Source of the DNA: JAUVKT01 sp942491535
Lineage (GTDB): Bacteria; Bacteroidota; Bacteroidia; Bacteroidales; VadinHA17
Direction: 5' to 3'
DNA length: 64,000 nt
Assembly (NCBI GenBank): GCA_942491535.1
Contig: CALOBV010000021.1
Span: 25,228 to 89,227 of the forward strand
Of the stretch, positions 8,092 through 17,989 are shown one piece after another. A program made the position numbers and the translations under genes. Positions within the stretch are counted from its first letter, which is position 1, and each line of letters opens with the position of its first letter. Under the pieces are notes generated by a model. The model had not been told where the DNA came from, searched no databases, and worked only from the letters and a program-made list of their open reading frames with translations.

Positions 8092-8904
8092 ATGGATTAC
8101 AGGGGTAACTTACTAAAAATGAGATCAGAGTACCTGGCTGATGCCAGCGAGTCAAATATTAAGTATAGGCTTCCTGTAGGAGGTAGTGAGATAGAGCTTA
8201 ATGATATAATAGGAAGGGAGCTTAAAATAGAATACCAGGGGAAGATTAATTGTATACACTGTGGCAGAGAAACAAAAAAATCATTTTCCCAGGGATATTG
8301 TTATCCTTGTTTTATGAGCCTTCCTCAGACCGATCAGTGTGTTTTGCATCCCGAAAAATGCCAGGCACATCTTGGAATTTCAAGGGATATGACCTGGTCT
8401 GAAAATAATTGTCTGACAGATCATTTTGTATACCTGGCTCTTACACCTGCTCTTAAGGTTGGTGTAACAAGGTCATCTCAGATTCCAACCAGATGGATCG
8501 ACCAGGGGGCAAGCATGGCTATAATCCTGGCCCGTACACCAAATCGTTATCTAGCCGGGTCAATAGAAGTATTCCTAAAAAATCACCTGTCTGATAAGAC
8601 CAACTGGAGAAGAATGTTATCTGGAGAAGAACCAGGGGATATTGACCTCAGGCAGGAGAAAGAATTAATTTCAGAAATGCTGCCTGACAATCTTGCTATT
8701 TACCGATATGAGGACAACAGCATAATTCAATTAACATATCCCGTTCTTAAGTATCCTGAAAAAATTAAATCATTGAACCTTGATAAAGATCCAATTGTTA
8801 TGGGATTACTTTCTGGTATAAAAGGGCAATATCTGATATTTGAATCGGGAGAAGTATTTAATATCAGGAAGCATGGCGGATATTTTGTTTCAATAACATA
8901 TTGA
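8092..8904 (+). CDS. DUF2797 zinc-ribbon protein
   Basis: A 270-residue cytoplasmic protein of the DUF2797 family, whose function is unknown. The central zinc-binding region at about 55-90 has Cys pairs (CIHCGR, CYPCF) plus a following Cys/His-rich stretch (CVLHPEKCQAH). The family-typical phrase VGVTR and a positively charged region follow. It is tightly placed between the oxidoreductase and the rhomboid genes. Confidence 0.85.
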   Translation: MDYRGNLLKMRSEYLADASESNIKYRLPVGGSEIELNDIIGRELKIEYQGKINCIHCGRETKKSFSQGYCYPCFMSLPQTDQCVLHPEKCQAHLGISRDMTWSENNCLTDHFVYLALTPALKVGVTRSSQIPTRWIDQGASMAIILARTPNRYLAGSIEVFLKNHLSDKTNWRRMLSGEEPGDIDLRQEKELISEMLPDNLAIYRYEDNSIIQLTYPVLKYPEKIKSLNLDKDPIVMGLLSGIKGQYLIFESGEVFNIRKHGGYFVSITY

Positions 8905-8906
8905 TA

Positions 8907-9599
8907 ATGGATAACACTCTTGAAGATAAAACAGTTGAGTTATTAAGAAGGAGGTTATTCTTAAGCATGGTACTCCCGATTATATTTATTCTGTTTCTCT
9001 GGCTAATCAGGTTTGTGGAATATGAATTCGGAATCTCTTTACATACCCTGGGACTATTGCCACTGTCAATCAAGGGTATCCCGGGAATATTTCTTTCACC
9101 ATTAATACATGAAGATGCAAGGCACCTTTTTAATAACTCCTTGCCTCTGTTAATGCTGGGTTCGGCACTTTTTTATTTTTATTCAGATGTTGCAATCCGG
9201 GTTATACTGGTTTCATGGATTGGGACAGGTATACTTGTATGGTTCTTTGGAAGAGAAGCATGGCATATCGGAGCCAGCGGCCTGGTATACAGCCTGGCAG
9301 CATTCTTATTTGTTAGTGGTATAATAAGAAGTTATTTGAGACTGCTGGCTCTTTCTCTCCTTGTTGCTTATCTTTATGGATCAATGGTTTGGGGCATGTT
9401 CCCCTTTGTTGATATTCATATTTCGTGGGAGGCCCATATGATGGGTGCTTTCTGTGGAATGGTTCTGGCATTCTGGTACAGGAGGGAAGGACCGCAAAAG
9501 CCTGAACCTCACTGGTTAAACGAAGACGATGATGAAATAGAATTCTTTGATGCAGATGATAATATATTATCAGATAAAAAGACAGAAAATGAAAAATAG
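8907..9599 (+). CDS. Rhomboid-family intramembrane serine protease
   Basis: A 230-residue polytopic membrane protein with the rhomboid catalytic features: the Asn-rich loop (HLFNNSLPLL at about 72), the serine motif GASG at about 130, and the histidine helix EAHMMGAF at about 178. Rhomboids cut membrane-spanning segments inside the bilayer. Six membrane segments can be placed. An acidic C-terminal tail (EDDDEIEFFDADD) lies in the cytoplasm. I chose the ATG at 8907, two bases after the previous stop; a TTG at 8901 is in frame. Its end overlaps the first CotH-like gene by 11 bases. Confidence 0.9.
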   Translation: MDNTLEDKTVELLRRRLFLSMVLPIIFILFLWLIRFVEYEFGISLHTLGLLPLSIKGIPGIFLSPLIHEDARHLFNNSLPLLMLGSALFYFYSDVAIRVILVSWIGTGILVWFFGREAWHIGASGLVYSLAAFLFVSGIIRSYLRLLALSLLVAYLYGSMVWGMFPFVDIHISWEAHMMGAFCGMVLAFWYRREGPQKPEPHWLNEDDDEIEFFDADDNILSDKKTENEK

Positions 9600-10632
9600 A
9601 AATTTTATTGTATTTGCATTTTTATTACTGAACCTGCTTTTTTCTGACAGGTCAGTAGCACAAGACACTGATGGTAAAGGGTTTTATCTTTTTGGAAGCG
9701 AAGAAGTTCTGGAGGTAAGCTTAAAATTTGATATAACGACTTACATGAGAAAAAAGCCTGCTGAGGAATATATGGATGCTGAAATAGTATATCATATCGG
9801 GCCCCAGGATTCTCTGGTTAATAAGATAAGGCTTAGAAGCAGGGGGCATTCACGAAATGAAATTTGCATACTTCCCCCCATCAGGCTCAATTTCAAGGAC
9901 TGTGAAAACAGACCCCTCGACCTCACAGGTGTTTCGAACGTGAAACTGGTTACCCATTGCAAGGATAATAAAAATTTTGAGGACTATATTTGGAGGGAAT
10001 ATCTTGCATATAAATTATACAATGTCGTTACAGATACCAGTTTTCGTGTAAGGCTATTAAAAATAAGGTACATTGATACAGGGTCGAAGGGATTTCATCA
10101 GAATAGATGCGGGATAGTTATAGAACCGATTGATGTTCTTGCTGCCAGGCTAAATGCCAATGAAAAAGAGGATGTTATAGTTAGAACAGCTTATGTTAAT
10201 CCTGAAAATTACGATAAATTATGTCTTTTTCAGTATATGATAGGAAATGACGATTGGCACCTTGCAAATCTTCATAATTTGAAACTGATTGAACCTGAAG
10301 AAGGAAATAAATCTGTTCTTGCTGTCGTTCCATACGATTTTGATTATTCAGGCCTGGTTAATTCTTATTATGCCATCCCGAATAAACTGTATGCCCTGGA
10401 GAATATTCTTGACAGAGTTTATATTGGACCCTGCAGGACAGATGAGGACATTCGCCGGTTAATGCAGTTTTTTATAGACCATAAATCAGAATTTTACGAT
10501 GAGGTTGAAAAGATTGATTTTTTAAACGAAAAGTCGAAAAAGAAGATTCTGGATTACATCGACAGTTTCTATGATGAATACAAGCGTGACAGATTATTTT
10601 ACAGTATTAAGAAGACATGTTTCAAATTGTAA
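9589..10632 (+). CDS. CotH-like protein kinase, secreted (copy 1)
   Basis: A 347-residue exported protein with an N-terminal signal peptide and a CotH-type atypical kinase fold. Recognisable pieces are the Gly/Arg strand (RLRSRGHSR at about 82), a helix carrying the lipid/ATP-pocket region (WREYLAYKLYN), a Glu in GIVIEPID, the catalytic loop IGNDDWHLAN at about 219, and the metal-binding PYDFDYSG at about 246. CotH proteins phosphorylate secreted proteins in spore coats and elsewhere. The start at 9589 gives a good signal peptide and overlaps the rhomboid stop. Bacterial targets are not known here. Confidence 0.75.
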   Translation: MKNRNFIVFAFLLLNLLFSDRSVAQDTDGKGFYLFGSEEVLEVSLKFDITTYMRKKPAEEYMDAEIVYHIGPQDSLVNKIRLRSRGHSRNEICILPPIRLNFKDCENRPLDLTGVSNVKLVTHCKDNKNFEDYIWREYLAYKLYNVVTDTSFRVRLLKIRYIDTGSKGFHQNRCGIVIEPIDVLAARLNANEKEDVIVRTAYVNPENYDKLCLFQYMIGNDDWHLANLHNLKLIEPEEGNKSVLAVVPYDFDYSGLVNSYYAIPNKLYALENILDRVYIGPCRTDEDIRRLMQFFIDHKSEFYDEVEKIDFLNEKSKKKILDYIDSFYDEYKRDRLFYSIKKTCFKL

Positions 10633-11735
10633 GATTTCTAAGATACTATCTTATAGCCCCAGCTCTGTTTTTTACACTGGGTGTATTTAACCTTTGGTCA
10701 CAAACTGACTCAGTCAATAGAGACAATAGTTACCAGATTCCTGAGGTAGTAATAAATACTTTTAATCTTTTTGAAAAGAGTGAAATTCTTGAAGTAGCAT
10801 TAAGATTTGATATTACAGCTTATAAAGAGAATAAACCCGATGAAGAATACCTGGATGCTCTGCTTACCTGTAAGTATAACGGGCAAGATTCAATAAATAA
10901 GAAAATAAGGCTTCGTGCAAGAGGTAATTACAGGTACAATAACTGTGAGTTCCCTCCTTTAAGACTGAATTTTAAGGATACAAAATTTGGCTTTTCTGAT
11001 CTCGATTCGCTTAATAATGTTAAGATGGTTACTCATTGTTTCGATAATGAGACCTATCAGACTTACGTATTAAAAGAATACCTGATCTATCGTTTATATA
11101 CTATGTTAACAGATTATAGCTTTCGGGTGAGGTTATTAAGGGTACAATATATCGATATCGGTGAAGGAGGTCTTGTATTTGAACAATATGGCTTTCTAAT
11201 CGAGCCACTCGACAGGTTATTATTCAGGGTCAATGCAATTGAAATTGAAAATGAGAATGCAAAGCTTAATTCCTGGGATGTTGAACCTGCTGAGATGGAC
11301 AGGGTCTCTACTTTCCAGTATTTGATTGGGAATGCAGATTGGTTTATTGACCTGGGGCACAATATTAAGTTTATACAACAATCAGTCGATAATAGTACCA
11401 GGTTGATACCCATTCCTTATGATTTCGATTATTCGGGATTTGTAAATACTCATTATGCTGAACCTCGTGAAGATCTCAATCTTAAAAAAGTAACCGACAG
11501 AGCTTATATGGGACCGTGCCGAAGCGAAGAGGAGTTTAGAAAAATGCTGGATGAATTTAAGTCCCGGGAGGAATATTTTTTAGATGAGGTAAGAAATTTT
11601 GAGTACCTTGACAGGACGGTGAGAAAGGAATTAATTGATTATATAGAAAGTTTCTTCGATCTGTATAAAAAAGATAAAATCCTGAACCTACTTATGAGAA
11701 AGTGTGTAAAACAGGAAATAATAGATAAAAATTAA
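10617..11735 (+). CDS. CotH-like protein kinase, secreted (copy 2)
   Basis: A 372-residue paralogue of the preceding gene, overlapping it by 16 bases. After a signal peptide it repeats the same landmarks: RLRARGNYR, VLKEYLIYRLY, FLIEPLDR, catalytic loop IGNADWFID at about 240, and PYDFDYSG at about 268. In this loop the His seen in copy 1 (DWH) is Phe (DWF), so activity or specificity may differ. Tandem copies of unequal loop sequence suggest duplication and divergence. Periplasmic or extracellular location is inferred from the signal peptide. Confidence 0.75.
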   Translation: MFQIVRFLRYYLIAPALFFTLGVFNLWSQTDSVNRDNSYQIPEVVINTFNLFEKSEILEVALRFDITAYKENKPDEEYLDALLTCKYNGQDSINKKIRLRARGNYRYNNCEFPPLRLNFKDTKFGFSDLDSLNNVKMVTHCFDNETYQTYVLKEYLIYRLYTMLTDYSFRVRLLRVQYIDIGEGGLVFEQYGFLIEPLDRLLFRVNAIEIENENAKLNSWDVEPAEMDRVSTFQYLIGNADWFIDLGHNIKFIQQSVDNSTRLIPIPYDFDYSGFVNTHYAEPREDLNLKKVTDRAYMGPCRSEEEFRKMLDEFKSREEYFLDEVRNFEYLDRTVRKELIDYIESFFDLYKKDKILNLLMRKCVKQEIIDKN

Positions 11736-11740
11736 TTTTT

Positions 11741-12340
11741 ATGTCAGCAATTATTAATTCACTTAACCTGGGAGATACTGCCTGGTTCTTAATCAGGTTC
11801 GTTTTAAACCTGCTAACTCTTTTTATCCTTGTAAGACTTTTATACTATGGGTATAGAAAAGAAGGAGTACCCGAGTATATGTTTGCCTTCTTTTTGCTTG
11901 GCATAGTAGTATTCCTTATTTGTACTGCACTCGAAATGGTAAGTATACAGCTTGGATTTGCACTGGGATTATTTGCCCTTTTTGGCATCCTGCGATTCAG
12001 GACAGAAAGTATTCCTGTAAGGGAGATGACCTACCTCTTCCTTGTTATCGGAGTAGCTTTGATAAACTCTCTGGTGAACTTTGCAGACATTCTTAATGGT
12101 ATAGTTCTTTCCAATACCCTTGTTATTATTCCGGCATGGTTACTTGAAGCTTTTTTGTGTAAGCATTCCTATAAGAAAAAGGATATAGTATACGATAAGG
12201 TTGAAGATATATACGACAGCGATGAGGTACTGAAGGAGAAATTAACGAAGATTACCGGTTACGAGATACGGAAACTGAGAGTAAACAAAATAGATATGAC
12301 AAGGGGGGTTGCATTAATTACAATCTATTACAAGGGCTGA
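11741..12340 (+). CDS. DUF4956 membrane protein
   Basis: A 199-residue protein with four predicted membrane helices (about 15-40, 48-68, 75-90 and 98-140) and a soluble C-terminal domain (150-199). The segment FALFGILRFRTE is the family's signature. DUF4956 genes are often found beside CotH kinases and VTC-type polyphosphate polymerases; here two CotH-like genes precede it by 5 bases, but no VTC gene is present in the window. Function is unknown. Confidence 0.85.
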   Translation: MSAIINSLNLGDTAWFLIRFVLNLLTLFILVRLLYYGYRKEGVPEYMFAFFLLGIVVFLICTALEMVSIQLGFALGLFALFGILRFRTESIPVREMTYLFLVIGVALINSLVNFADILNGIVLSNTLVIIPAWLLEAFLCKHSYKKKDIVYDKVEDIYDSDEVLKEKLTKITGYEIRKLRVNKIDMTRGVALITIYYKG

Positions 12341-12475
12341 GGCTTATCTCCAGTTTAAGTAATAAATAAGCCCCAGGATCAGCCTTATCGTCCTGTCGTA
12401 ATTTCCTACATTAAATTTCATAGAATGGTTTGTCTTATATTTATAAGATATAAAACAGATTCTAATACCGCTTAT

Positions 12476-14686
12476 TCAATCCGGTAAGTTTTTAAGAAGC
12501 TCCCTCACCATATCCACAGATTCAATATAGAGAGAGGCTTTAGTCGTTTTGGTCCCAACTTTAATCGTATAAGCTTTTACAGGCATTGCCTCGAAAGTAT
12601 ATTCGTCCGTCCAGTCGTCTCCGACAGCCAGGATAAAATCATATGTTTTATTTCCGATTTTAGTTTTTGCAGCCCTGCCCTTATTAATGCCTGAATACTT
12701 AATTTCTATTACCTTATCACCATCCATTATTTCCAGGTTAAGATTGGCTGTCAGGTTTCTGAGCTGTTCCTTTAATTCCCACGACCTCTGTATTCCGAGG
12801 TCGGGGTCTGCCTTCCTGTAATGCCATACCAGGGAGAAGTTCTTTTCCTCAATAAAGGTATTGGGTGTCTGATCAACATAATAATCCAGGATCGGGGATA
12901 TAGAGTTTTTCCAGTCGTTATTAATCTGCTCCATCATGTACCAGTCGGCATCGGGATTTTTAAGCCATACGCCATGCTCTGCAATAAAATGTATTTTAGG
13001 ATTGTTTTTAAACCAGCGACCCAGGGTTCCCTTATCCCGCCCACTGATTATTACAATTGTGTTTAGTGGATCGTCGGTAAGTTTATTAATTATTGAATAT
13101 AATGCTTTGTCGGGTCTGGCATCTTCAGGATCTTTTTTGAATCCCGACAGGGTTCCATCATAATCCAGGAACAGTATTCTGTTTTTTGAATTCCTGTAAT
13201 CTGAGACTATCCTGGCTATTCTTTCATCATTTATTTTTCGTGTAAGATTTGTTTCCTGGATATGCTTTACATTATCGAGGCTTTTAATAAATTCATTTGC
13301 CCACTTTTCAACAGAATATCTTCTTATTCTCTCGGTCATTACATCGTTACGACGTATTTGCTCACCGATGGGCATTTCAATTGCTTCTTTTATTGCTTCT
13401 GCAATTTCCCCAAGATTATTTGGATTAACAATAATTGCTTCATGCAGTTCTTTGCTGGCTCCTGCCAGTTCGCTTAGTATAAGAACTCCTTTGCCGTCGA
13501 GACGAGATGCCACAAATTCCTTGGCTACCATATTCATCCCGTCTCTCAAAGGAAGAATTAAGGCAATATCGGAATATGCATAGATATCAATAAGTTCATT
13601 TTCTGAGAATTTTTGATTCAGGTATACAATGGGGGACCAGCTAATAGTACCATAAAGCCCGTTTATTCTTCCAACAAGCTCATCAACGCGTTTCTTAATC
13701 GAATTATATGAGCTTGATGACTCACCCGTTGGCAGGGCCAGCAGAACCAGCGTGATTTCTTCCATGTAGTTGGGATATAACTGCAGGAATAGTTCAAAAG
13801 CCAGCAGGCGGTGAGGAATACCCTTTGTATAATCGAGTGGATCTATTGAGAGGATTACTTTCTTATCCTTGTTCCTTGTAAAGTTATTAATTATCTCTCC
13901 CTGGGTTTCCGATCCTTCACTTGCATGTAAATCATGAAGCCTCCTTACCTCTGATGTAAACTTATCAAAGTGGATTCCTTTAGGGAATACATCAACAAGC
14001 ATCGTTCTTTCGCCAATTGATATACGGTTAAAGATTGTATCATATCCCTTAATTCGCCTGACACAGCTGAGGAAGTGCCTGACATAATCAAATACGTTAA
14101 ATCCTACCAGGTCGGCCGATACCATTGCATCAAGAATCTCTTCCCGCCATGGAATAAGCCTGAATACTTCAAATGACGGAAAGGGTATATGGATAAATAT
14201 ACCAATCGATACATTGGGCTTGCATCTTCTGATCATCTGGGGAAGGAGTAAGAGATGATAGTCGTGGATCCATACAATGTCATCATCACGTAAACATTCA
14301 CAGATCATATCTGAATACATCTGGTTGACTTTTTTATATGCCTTCCAGTAGTTATCATCATAAGTGGCATTCTGAGGGAAGTAGTGGAATAATGGCCAGA
14401 GAGTATTTTTTGCGAAACCGTGTATGGCTGACTGGTATAGATCAGGGTCAGGGAAAAGAGGCATGGATCTGTAATCCTGAAGACGGAGAGAAAGTTGCTT
14501 CTTCTCCTGAGAGGTAAACCTGTGATCGTCTATTCCGGTTAAACCAATCCACCTGGTTTCAAAGTGTTCATTAAAATCTGGCAGGTCATATATTGTAGAT
14601 TTACCTGCAGGTGAAATATCAAAATTTTCACCCTGTTTGTGGATTGTTACCGGGATTCTATTTGATGCAATGAATAGTCTCCTCAT
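12476..14686 (-). CDS. Bifunctional trehalose-6-phosphate synthase/phosphatase
   Basis: A 736-residue fusion that makes trehalose in two steps. Residues about 1-465 are a GT20 trehalose-6-phosphate synthase (N-terminal RLFIASNRIPV, the acceptor-site phrase FIHIPFPSFEVFR, and donor-site DGMNMVAKEF), joining glucose from a nucleotide sugar to glucose 6-phosphate. Residues about 490-736 are a HAD-type trehalose-6-phosphate phosphatase (LDYDGTL at about 500, VISGRDK, and a late GDDWTDE). Such OtsA-OtsB fusions are common in Bacteroidota. The gene is transcribed away from a trehalose/disaccharide phosphorylase gene, so synthesis and breakdown are adjacent. Confidence 0.92.
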   Translation of the reverse strand: MRRLFIASNRIPVTIHKQGENFDISPAGKSTIYDLPDFNEHFETRWIGLTGIDDHRFTSQEKKQLSLRLQDYRSMPLFPDPDLYQSAIHGFAKNTLWPLFHYFPQNATYDDNYWKAYKKVNQMYSDMICECLRDDDIVWIHDYHLLLLPQMIRRCKPNVSIGIFIHIPFPSFEVFRLIPWREEILDAMVSADLVGFNVFDYVRHFLSCVRRIKGYDTIFNRISIGERTMLVDVFPKGIHFDKFTSEVRRLHDLHASEGSETQGEIINNFTRNKDKKVILSIDPLDYTKGIPHRLLAFELFLQLYPNYMEEITLVLLALPTGESSSSYNSIKKRVDELVGRINGLYGTISWSPIVYLNQKFSENELIDIYAYSDIALILPLRDGMNMVAKEFVASRLDGKGVLILSELAGASKELHEAIIVNPNNLGEIAEAIKEAIEMPIGEQIRRNDVMTERIRRYSVEKWANEFIKSLDNVKHIQETNLTRKINDERIARIVSDYRNSKNRILFLDYDGTLSGFKKDPEDARPDKALYSIINKLTDDPLNTIVIISGRDKGTLGRWFKNNPKIHFIAEHGVWLKNPDADWYMMEQINNDWKNSISPILDYYVDQTPNTFIEEKNFSLVWHYRKADPDLGIQRSWELKEQLRNLTANLNLEIMDGDKVIEIKYSGINKGRAAKTKIGNKTYDFILAVGDDWTDEYTFEAMPVKAYTIKVGTKTTKASLYIESVDMVRELLKNLPD

Positions 14687-14815
14687 ACTCTAGATTCCTA
14701 ATTTAATTATAAATTTAGCCCTAAAAAGACTAACTTCAATAAGTTTTTTAGATTAATAGCTTAGTTCTATAGAATTAAACTGCTAACAGGCTTATATAAG
14801 GAAAAAATTTGAATT

Positions 14816-17800
14816 ATGAGGGAATTTTCTGCTGTAATATTTGATTTGGACGGGGTTATTACCAGGACCGCACTTGTTCACGGAGAAGCATGGAAAAGAA
14901 TGTTCGACGATTACCTGAGAACAAGAGAAGCTCGTTTCGGTGAAATGTTTAAGGAATTTACTCATAGTAGCGATTACCTTCCCTACGTTGATGGTAAACC
15001 AAGGTATAAGGGTGTTTTATCATTTCTTGAGTCAAGAGGTATTGAGATTCCTTTTGGAGATCCATCTGATCCAGACGACAGGGAAACAGTCTGCGGCCTC
15101 GGTAACAAGAAAAATACAATGTTTAACCTGGTACTTGAAGATAAGGGAGTGGAGACTTATGAGTCAACAGTAAGCCTATTGCATGAACTAAAGAAAGAAG
15201 GTATAAGGATAGGTGTGGCATCATCAAGTAAAAATTGTAAATCTGTACTTGAAAGGGCTGGTTTAATAGATCTGTTTGAAACGAGGGTTGATGGGGTTGT
15301 GTCGGCTGAGCTGGGCCTTAATGGGAAACCGGAAGCAGATATTTTTACTACTGCGTGTGATAACCTGGGGGTTAGCTATAATAAGTCGGTAGTTGTTGAA
15401 GATGCTGTTTCGGGAGTTCAGGCGGGCCAGAATGGGAATTTCGGATTGGTTATTGGAGTTGCCAGGGAGGATAATACCAATGATCTTCTGGCTAATGGTG
15501 CAGATATAGTTGTTGAAGACCTGGAAGAGATTTCTATTGAAAGGATTAATGACTGGTTTAATAAAGGAATCCACGAAGATGGCTGGAACCTTACTTATTA
15601 TGATTACGATAAGGAAAAAGAGAGGTCGAGGGAAACTTTGCTTACAAGCGGTAACGGATATTTTGGCACAAGGGGAGCAATGAATGAGAGCAGGGCTAAC
15701 AAGGTAAACTATCCCGGTACATATATCGCAGGATTATATAATCGTTTAACATCAAAGGTTGGCGACAGGGAGGTTGATAATGAGGATTTTGTTAATATTC
15801 CGAATTATCTGCCGATTAAATTTAAGATAGGCGACGGCGAATGGTTCGAGTTTAAGCCCGACCCCACATTTAAGATAAACAGGATAAAAAGGCGACTTGA
15901 TTTTCGAAAAGGAGAGCTGGTAAGAGAGATGGAGGTCGAGGATGACAGAGGAAGAAAGACCCTGCTGCTTACTTCGCGATTTGCAGGTATGCATTATCAC
16001 CACCTGGCAGGTATTAAATACAATATTACACCCCTGAATTATTCCGATAAAATAATAATAAGGTCTGAGCTTGATGGTAATCACATTAATGCAGGAGTAG
16101 AGCGCTATAGCCAATTAAACCAGGATCACATCTACCATCTTTCAGAAAAAACGGATGGAAATAAATTCTTTATTGAGGTTATAACAAAGCATTCCAATGT
16201 TACTGTTGCCCTGGGTGCCAAACATATATTAAACGGGAGCGAGGACCTTGAAGAACTTATTGATTGTAAATGTTCAAAAGGGCGGGCCTGCCAGGATTAT
16301 ACTATTGAGGCCAGGGAAGGTGTTGAGCTTTCTTTTGAGAAACTGGTATCTTTATATACCTCCAAGGATACAAAGGTTATTACTCCTTCAATACATACGG
16401 TTAAGGCAATAAAAAAAATGGAGGATTACAATGCCGAACTGGCTCTGTCTGCTAAGTCCTGGAAGAAGATATGGAAACGCATCGATATTGAACTGAAAGG
16501 AGATCGCCTGGCCCAGAAGCTAATCCGCCTCCACCTTTATCATATGATTGTAACAGCTTCACCTAATCATGTTAAGATCGATGCCGGAATACCACCGAGG
16601 GGATTGCATGGGGAAGCATACCGGGGGCATATATTCTGGGATGAACTATACATCTTACCCCTTTATAATATTTCTTTTCCGAAGATTACTAAGTCGGTAT
16701 TGATGTACAGGTACAGACGCCTTGATAAAGCAAGGGATAATGCGCGTGAATTCGGATATAAGGGAGCAATGTTCCCCTGGCAAAGCGGTAGTGATGGCAG
16801 GGAGGAGACACAGGTTGTTCACCTGAACCCGGTTTCGGGAGAGTGGGGTGATGATTATAGCTCACTCCAAAGACATATCTCACTCGCGATTGCTTTTAAT
16901 GTCTGGAATTATTACTGGTCGACTATGAATACGGAGTTTATGTTAAATCATGGTGCTGAGATCATGTTCGAGATATCCAGGTTCTGGGCCGGTAAATGTG
17001 AGTATGACAAGAAACTGGAGAGATATCATATAGCCGGAGTAATGGGCCCGGATGAATTTCACGAGAAACTCCCCGGGGCAAAAGTTGGTGGCCTTACCGA
17101 TAATGCTTATACCAATATTATGGTAGGCTGGATGTTATCCCGTTGTGTATTTTTTATCGATAATCTAAAAAACGATCAAAGGGAGGCTCTTTTAAACAGA
17201 TTGAAATTATCTGATAGTGAGATTGAAGCCTGGAATGATATAAGAACCAAATTGAATATTAATATAAATACTGATGGAATAATTGAACAGTTCCAGGGCT
17301 ATTTTGATCTCAGCGAACTGGATTGGGAAGGATACAGAAAAAAGTATGGAGATATACACAGGCTGGACAGGATTCTGAAGGCCGAAGGGAAATCACCCGA
17401 TGAATATAAACTTTCGAAACAGGCCGACCTGATAATGGCTTTTTATAACCTGGGGATTGACGGAGTAAGCGATATCCTGAATACAATGGGATATAAGCTA
17501 GACAGGGATTATTTCAGTAAGAATTTCGATTACTATATTGAAAGAACATCCCATGGGTCAACACTCTCGAGGCTGGTTCATTCGTCGCTTGAATATTTGT
17601 ATAAAAACAGGCAGGAAGGTTGGCTGATGTATATGGATGCCCTTAAATCAGACCTGGTTGATATCCAGGGAGGTACAACAGGCGAGGGAATCCACGCCGG
17701 GGTAATGGGAGGGACGGTTTACAAAGCTCTGTGTATTTTTGGCGGATTGGATATCTCTGGAGATATTCCGAGTATCTGTCCCATACTTCCAGATCACTGG

Positions 17801-17989
17801 GATGATATGAAGTATGGATTTAAGTTCAGAGATTCCAGGTTCAAAGTGATGATAGCAAAAGATGAAGTTGAATTATTTGCTGAGAACAGTAATAATAAAA
17901 AAATAAAAGTTCATATTTACGGCGAGCTTTTTGAGATGGAAAGCAAAGAAATTTTAAAGGTAAAATACAGAAAGGAGTATAGATGTTAG
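14816..17989 (+). CDS. Fused beta-phosphoglucomutase and GH65 disaccharide phosphorylase
   Basis: A 1057-residue two-enzyme fusion. Residues about 1-245 are a HAD beta-phosphoglucomutase with all four motifs: FDLDGVIT, ASSSKN, GKPEAD, and VVEDAVSG. Residues about 255-1057 are a GH65 phosphorylase: an N-terminal beta-sandwich (GNGYFGTRG), an (alpha/alpha)6 barrel with the general acid Glu at about 747 in GPDEFH, and the phosphate-site phrase HGSTLS at about 911. The expected pathway is phosphorolysis of an alpha-glucose disaccharide to glucose and beta-glucose 1-phosphate, then isomerisation to glucose 6-phosphate. Neighbouring OtsAB suggests trehalose as substrate, but maltose, kojibiose or nigerose cannot be excluded. 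It overlaps the kinase gene by 7 bases. Confidence 0.9.
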   Translation: MREFSAVIFDLDGVITRTALVHGEAWKRMFDDYLRTREARFGEMFKEFTHSSDYLPYVDGKPRYKGVLSFLESRGIEIPFGDPSDPDDRETVCGLGNKKNTMFNLVLEDKGVETYESTVSLLHELKKEGIRIGVASSSKNCKSVLERAGLIDLFETRVDGVVSAELGLNGKPEADIFTTACDNLGVSYNKSVVVEDAVSGVQAGQNGNFGLVIGVAREDNTNDLLANGADIVVEDLEEISIERINDWFNKGIHEDGWNLTYYDYDKEKERSRETLLTSGNGYFGTRGAMNESRANKVNYPGTYIAGLYNRLTSKVGDREVDNEDFVNIPNYLPIKFKIGDGEWFEFKPDPTFKINRIKRRLDFRKGELVREMEVEDDRGRKTLLLTSRFAGMHYHHLAGIKYNITPLNYSDKIIIRSELDGNHINAGVERYSQLNQDHIYHLSEKTDGNKFFIEVITKHSNVTVALGAKHILNGSEDLEELIDCKCSKGRACQDYTIEAREGVELSFEKLVSLYTSKDTKVITPSIHTVKAIKKMEDYNAELALSAKSWKKIWKRIDIELKGDRLAQKLIRLHLYHMIVTASPNHVKIDAGIPPRGLHGEAYRGHIFWDELYILPLYNISFPKITKSVLMYRYRRLDKARDNAREFGYKGAMFPWQSGSDGREETQVVHLNPVSGEWGDDYSSLQRHISLAIAFNVWNYYWSTMNTEFMLNHGAEIMFEISRFWAGKCEYDKKLERYHIAGVMGPDEFHEKLPGAKVGGLTDNAYTNIMVGWMLSRCVFFIDNLKNDQREALLNRLKLSDSEIEAWNDIRTKLNININTDGIIEQFQGYFDLSELDWEGYRKKYGDIHRLDRILKAEGKSPDEYKLSKQADLIMAFYNLGIDGVSDILNTMGYKLDRDYFSKNFDYYIERTSHGSTLSRLVHSSLEYLYKNRQEGWLMYMDALKSDLVDIQGGTTGEGIHAGVMGGTVYKALCIFGGLDISGDIPSICPILPDHWDDMKYGFKFRDSRFKVMIAKDEVELFAENSNNKKIKVHIYGELFEMESKEILKVKYRKEYRC

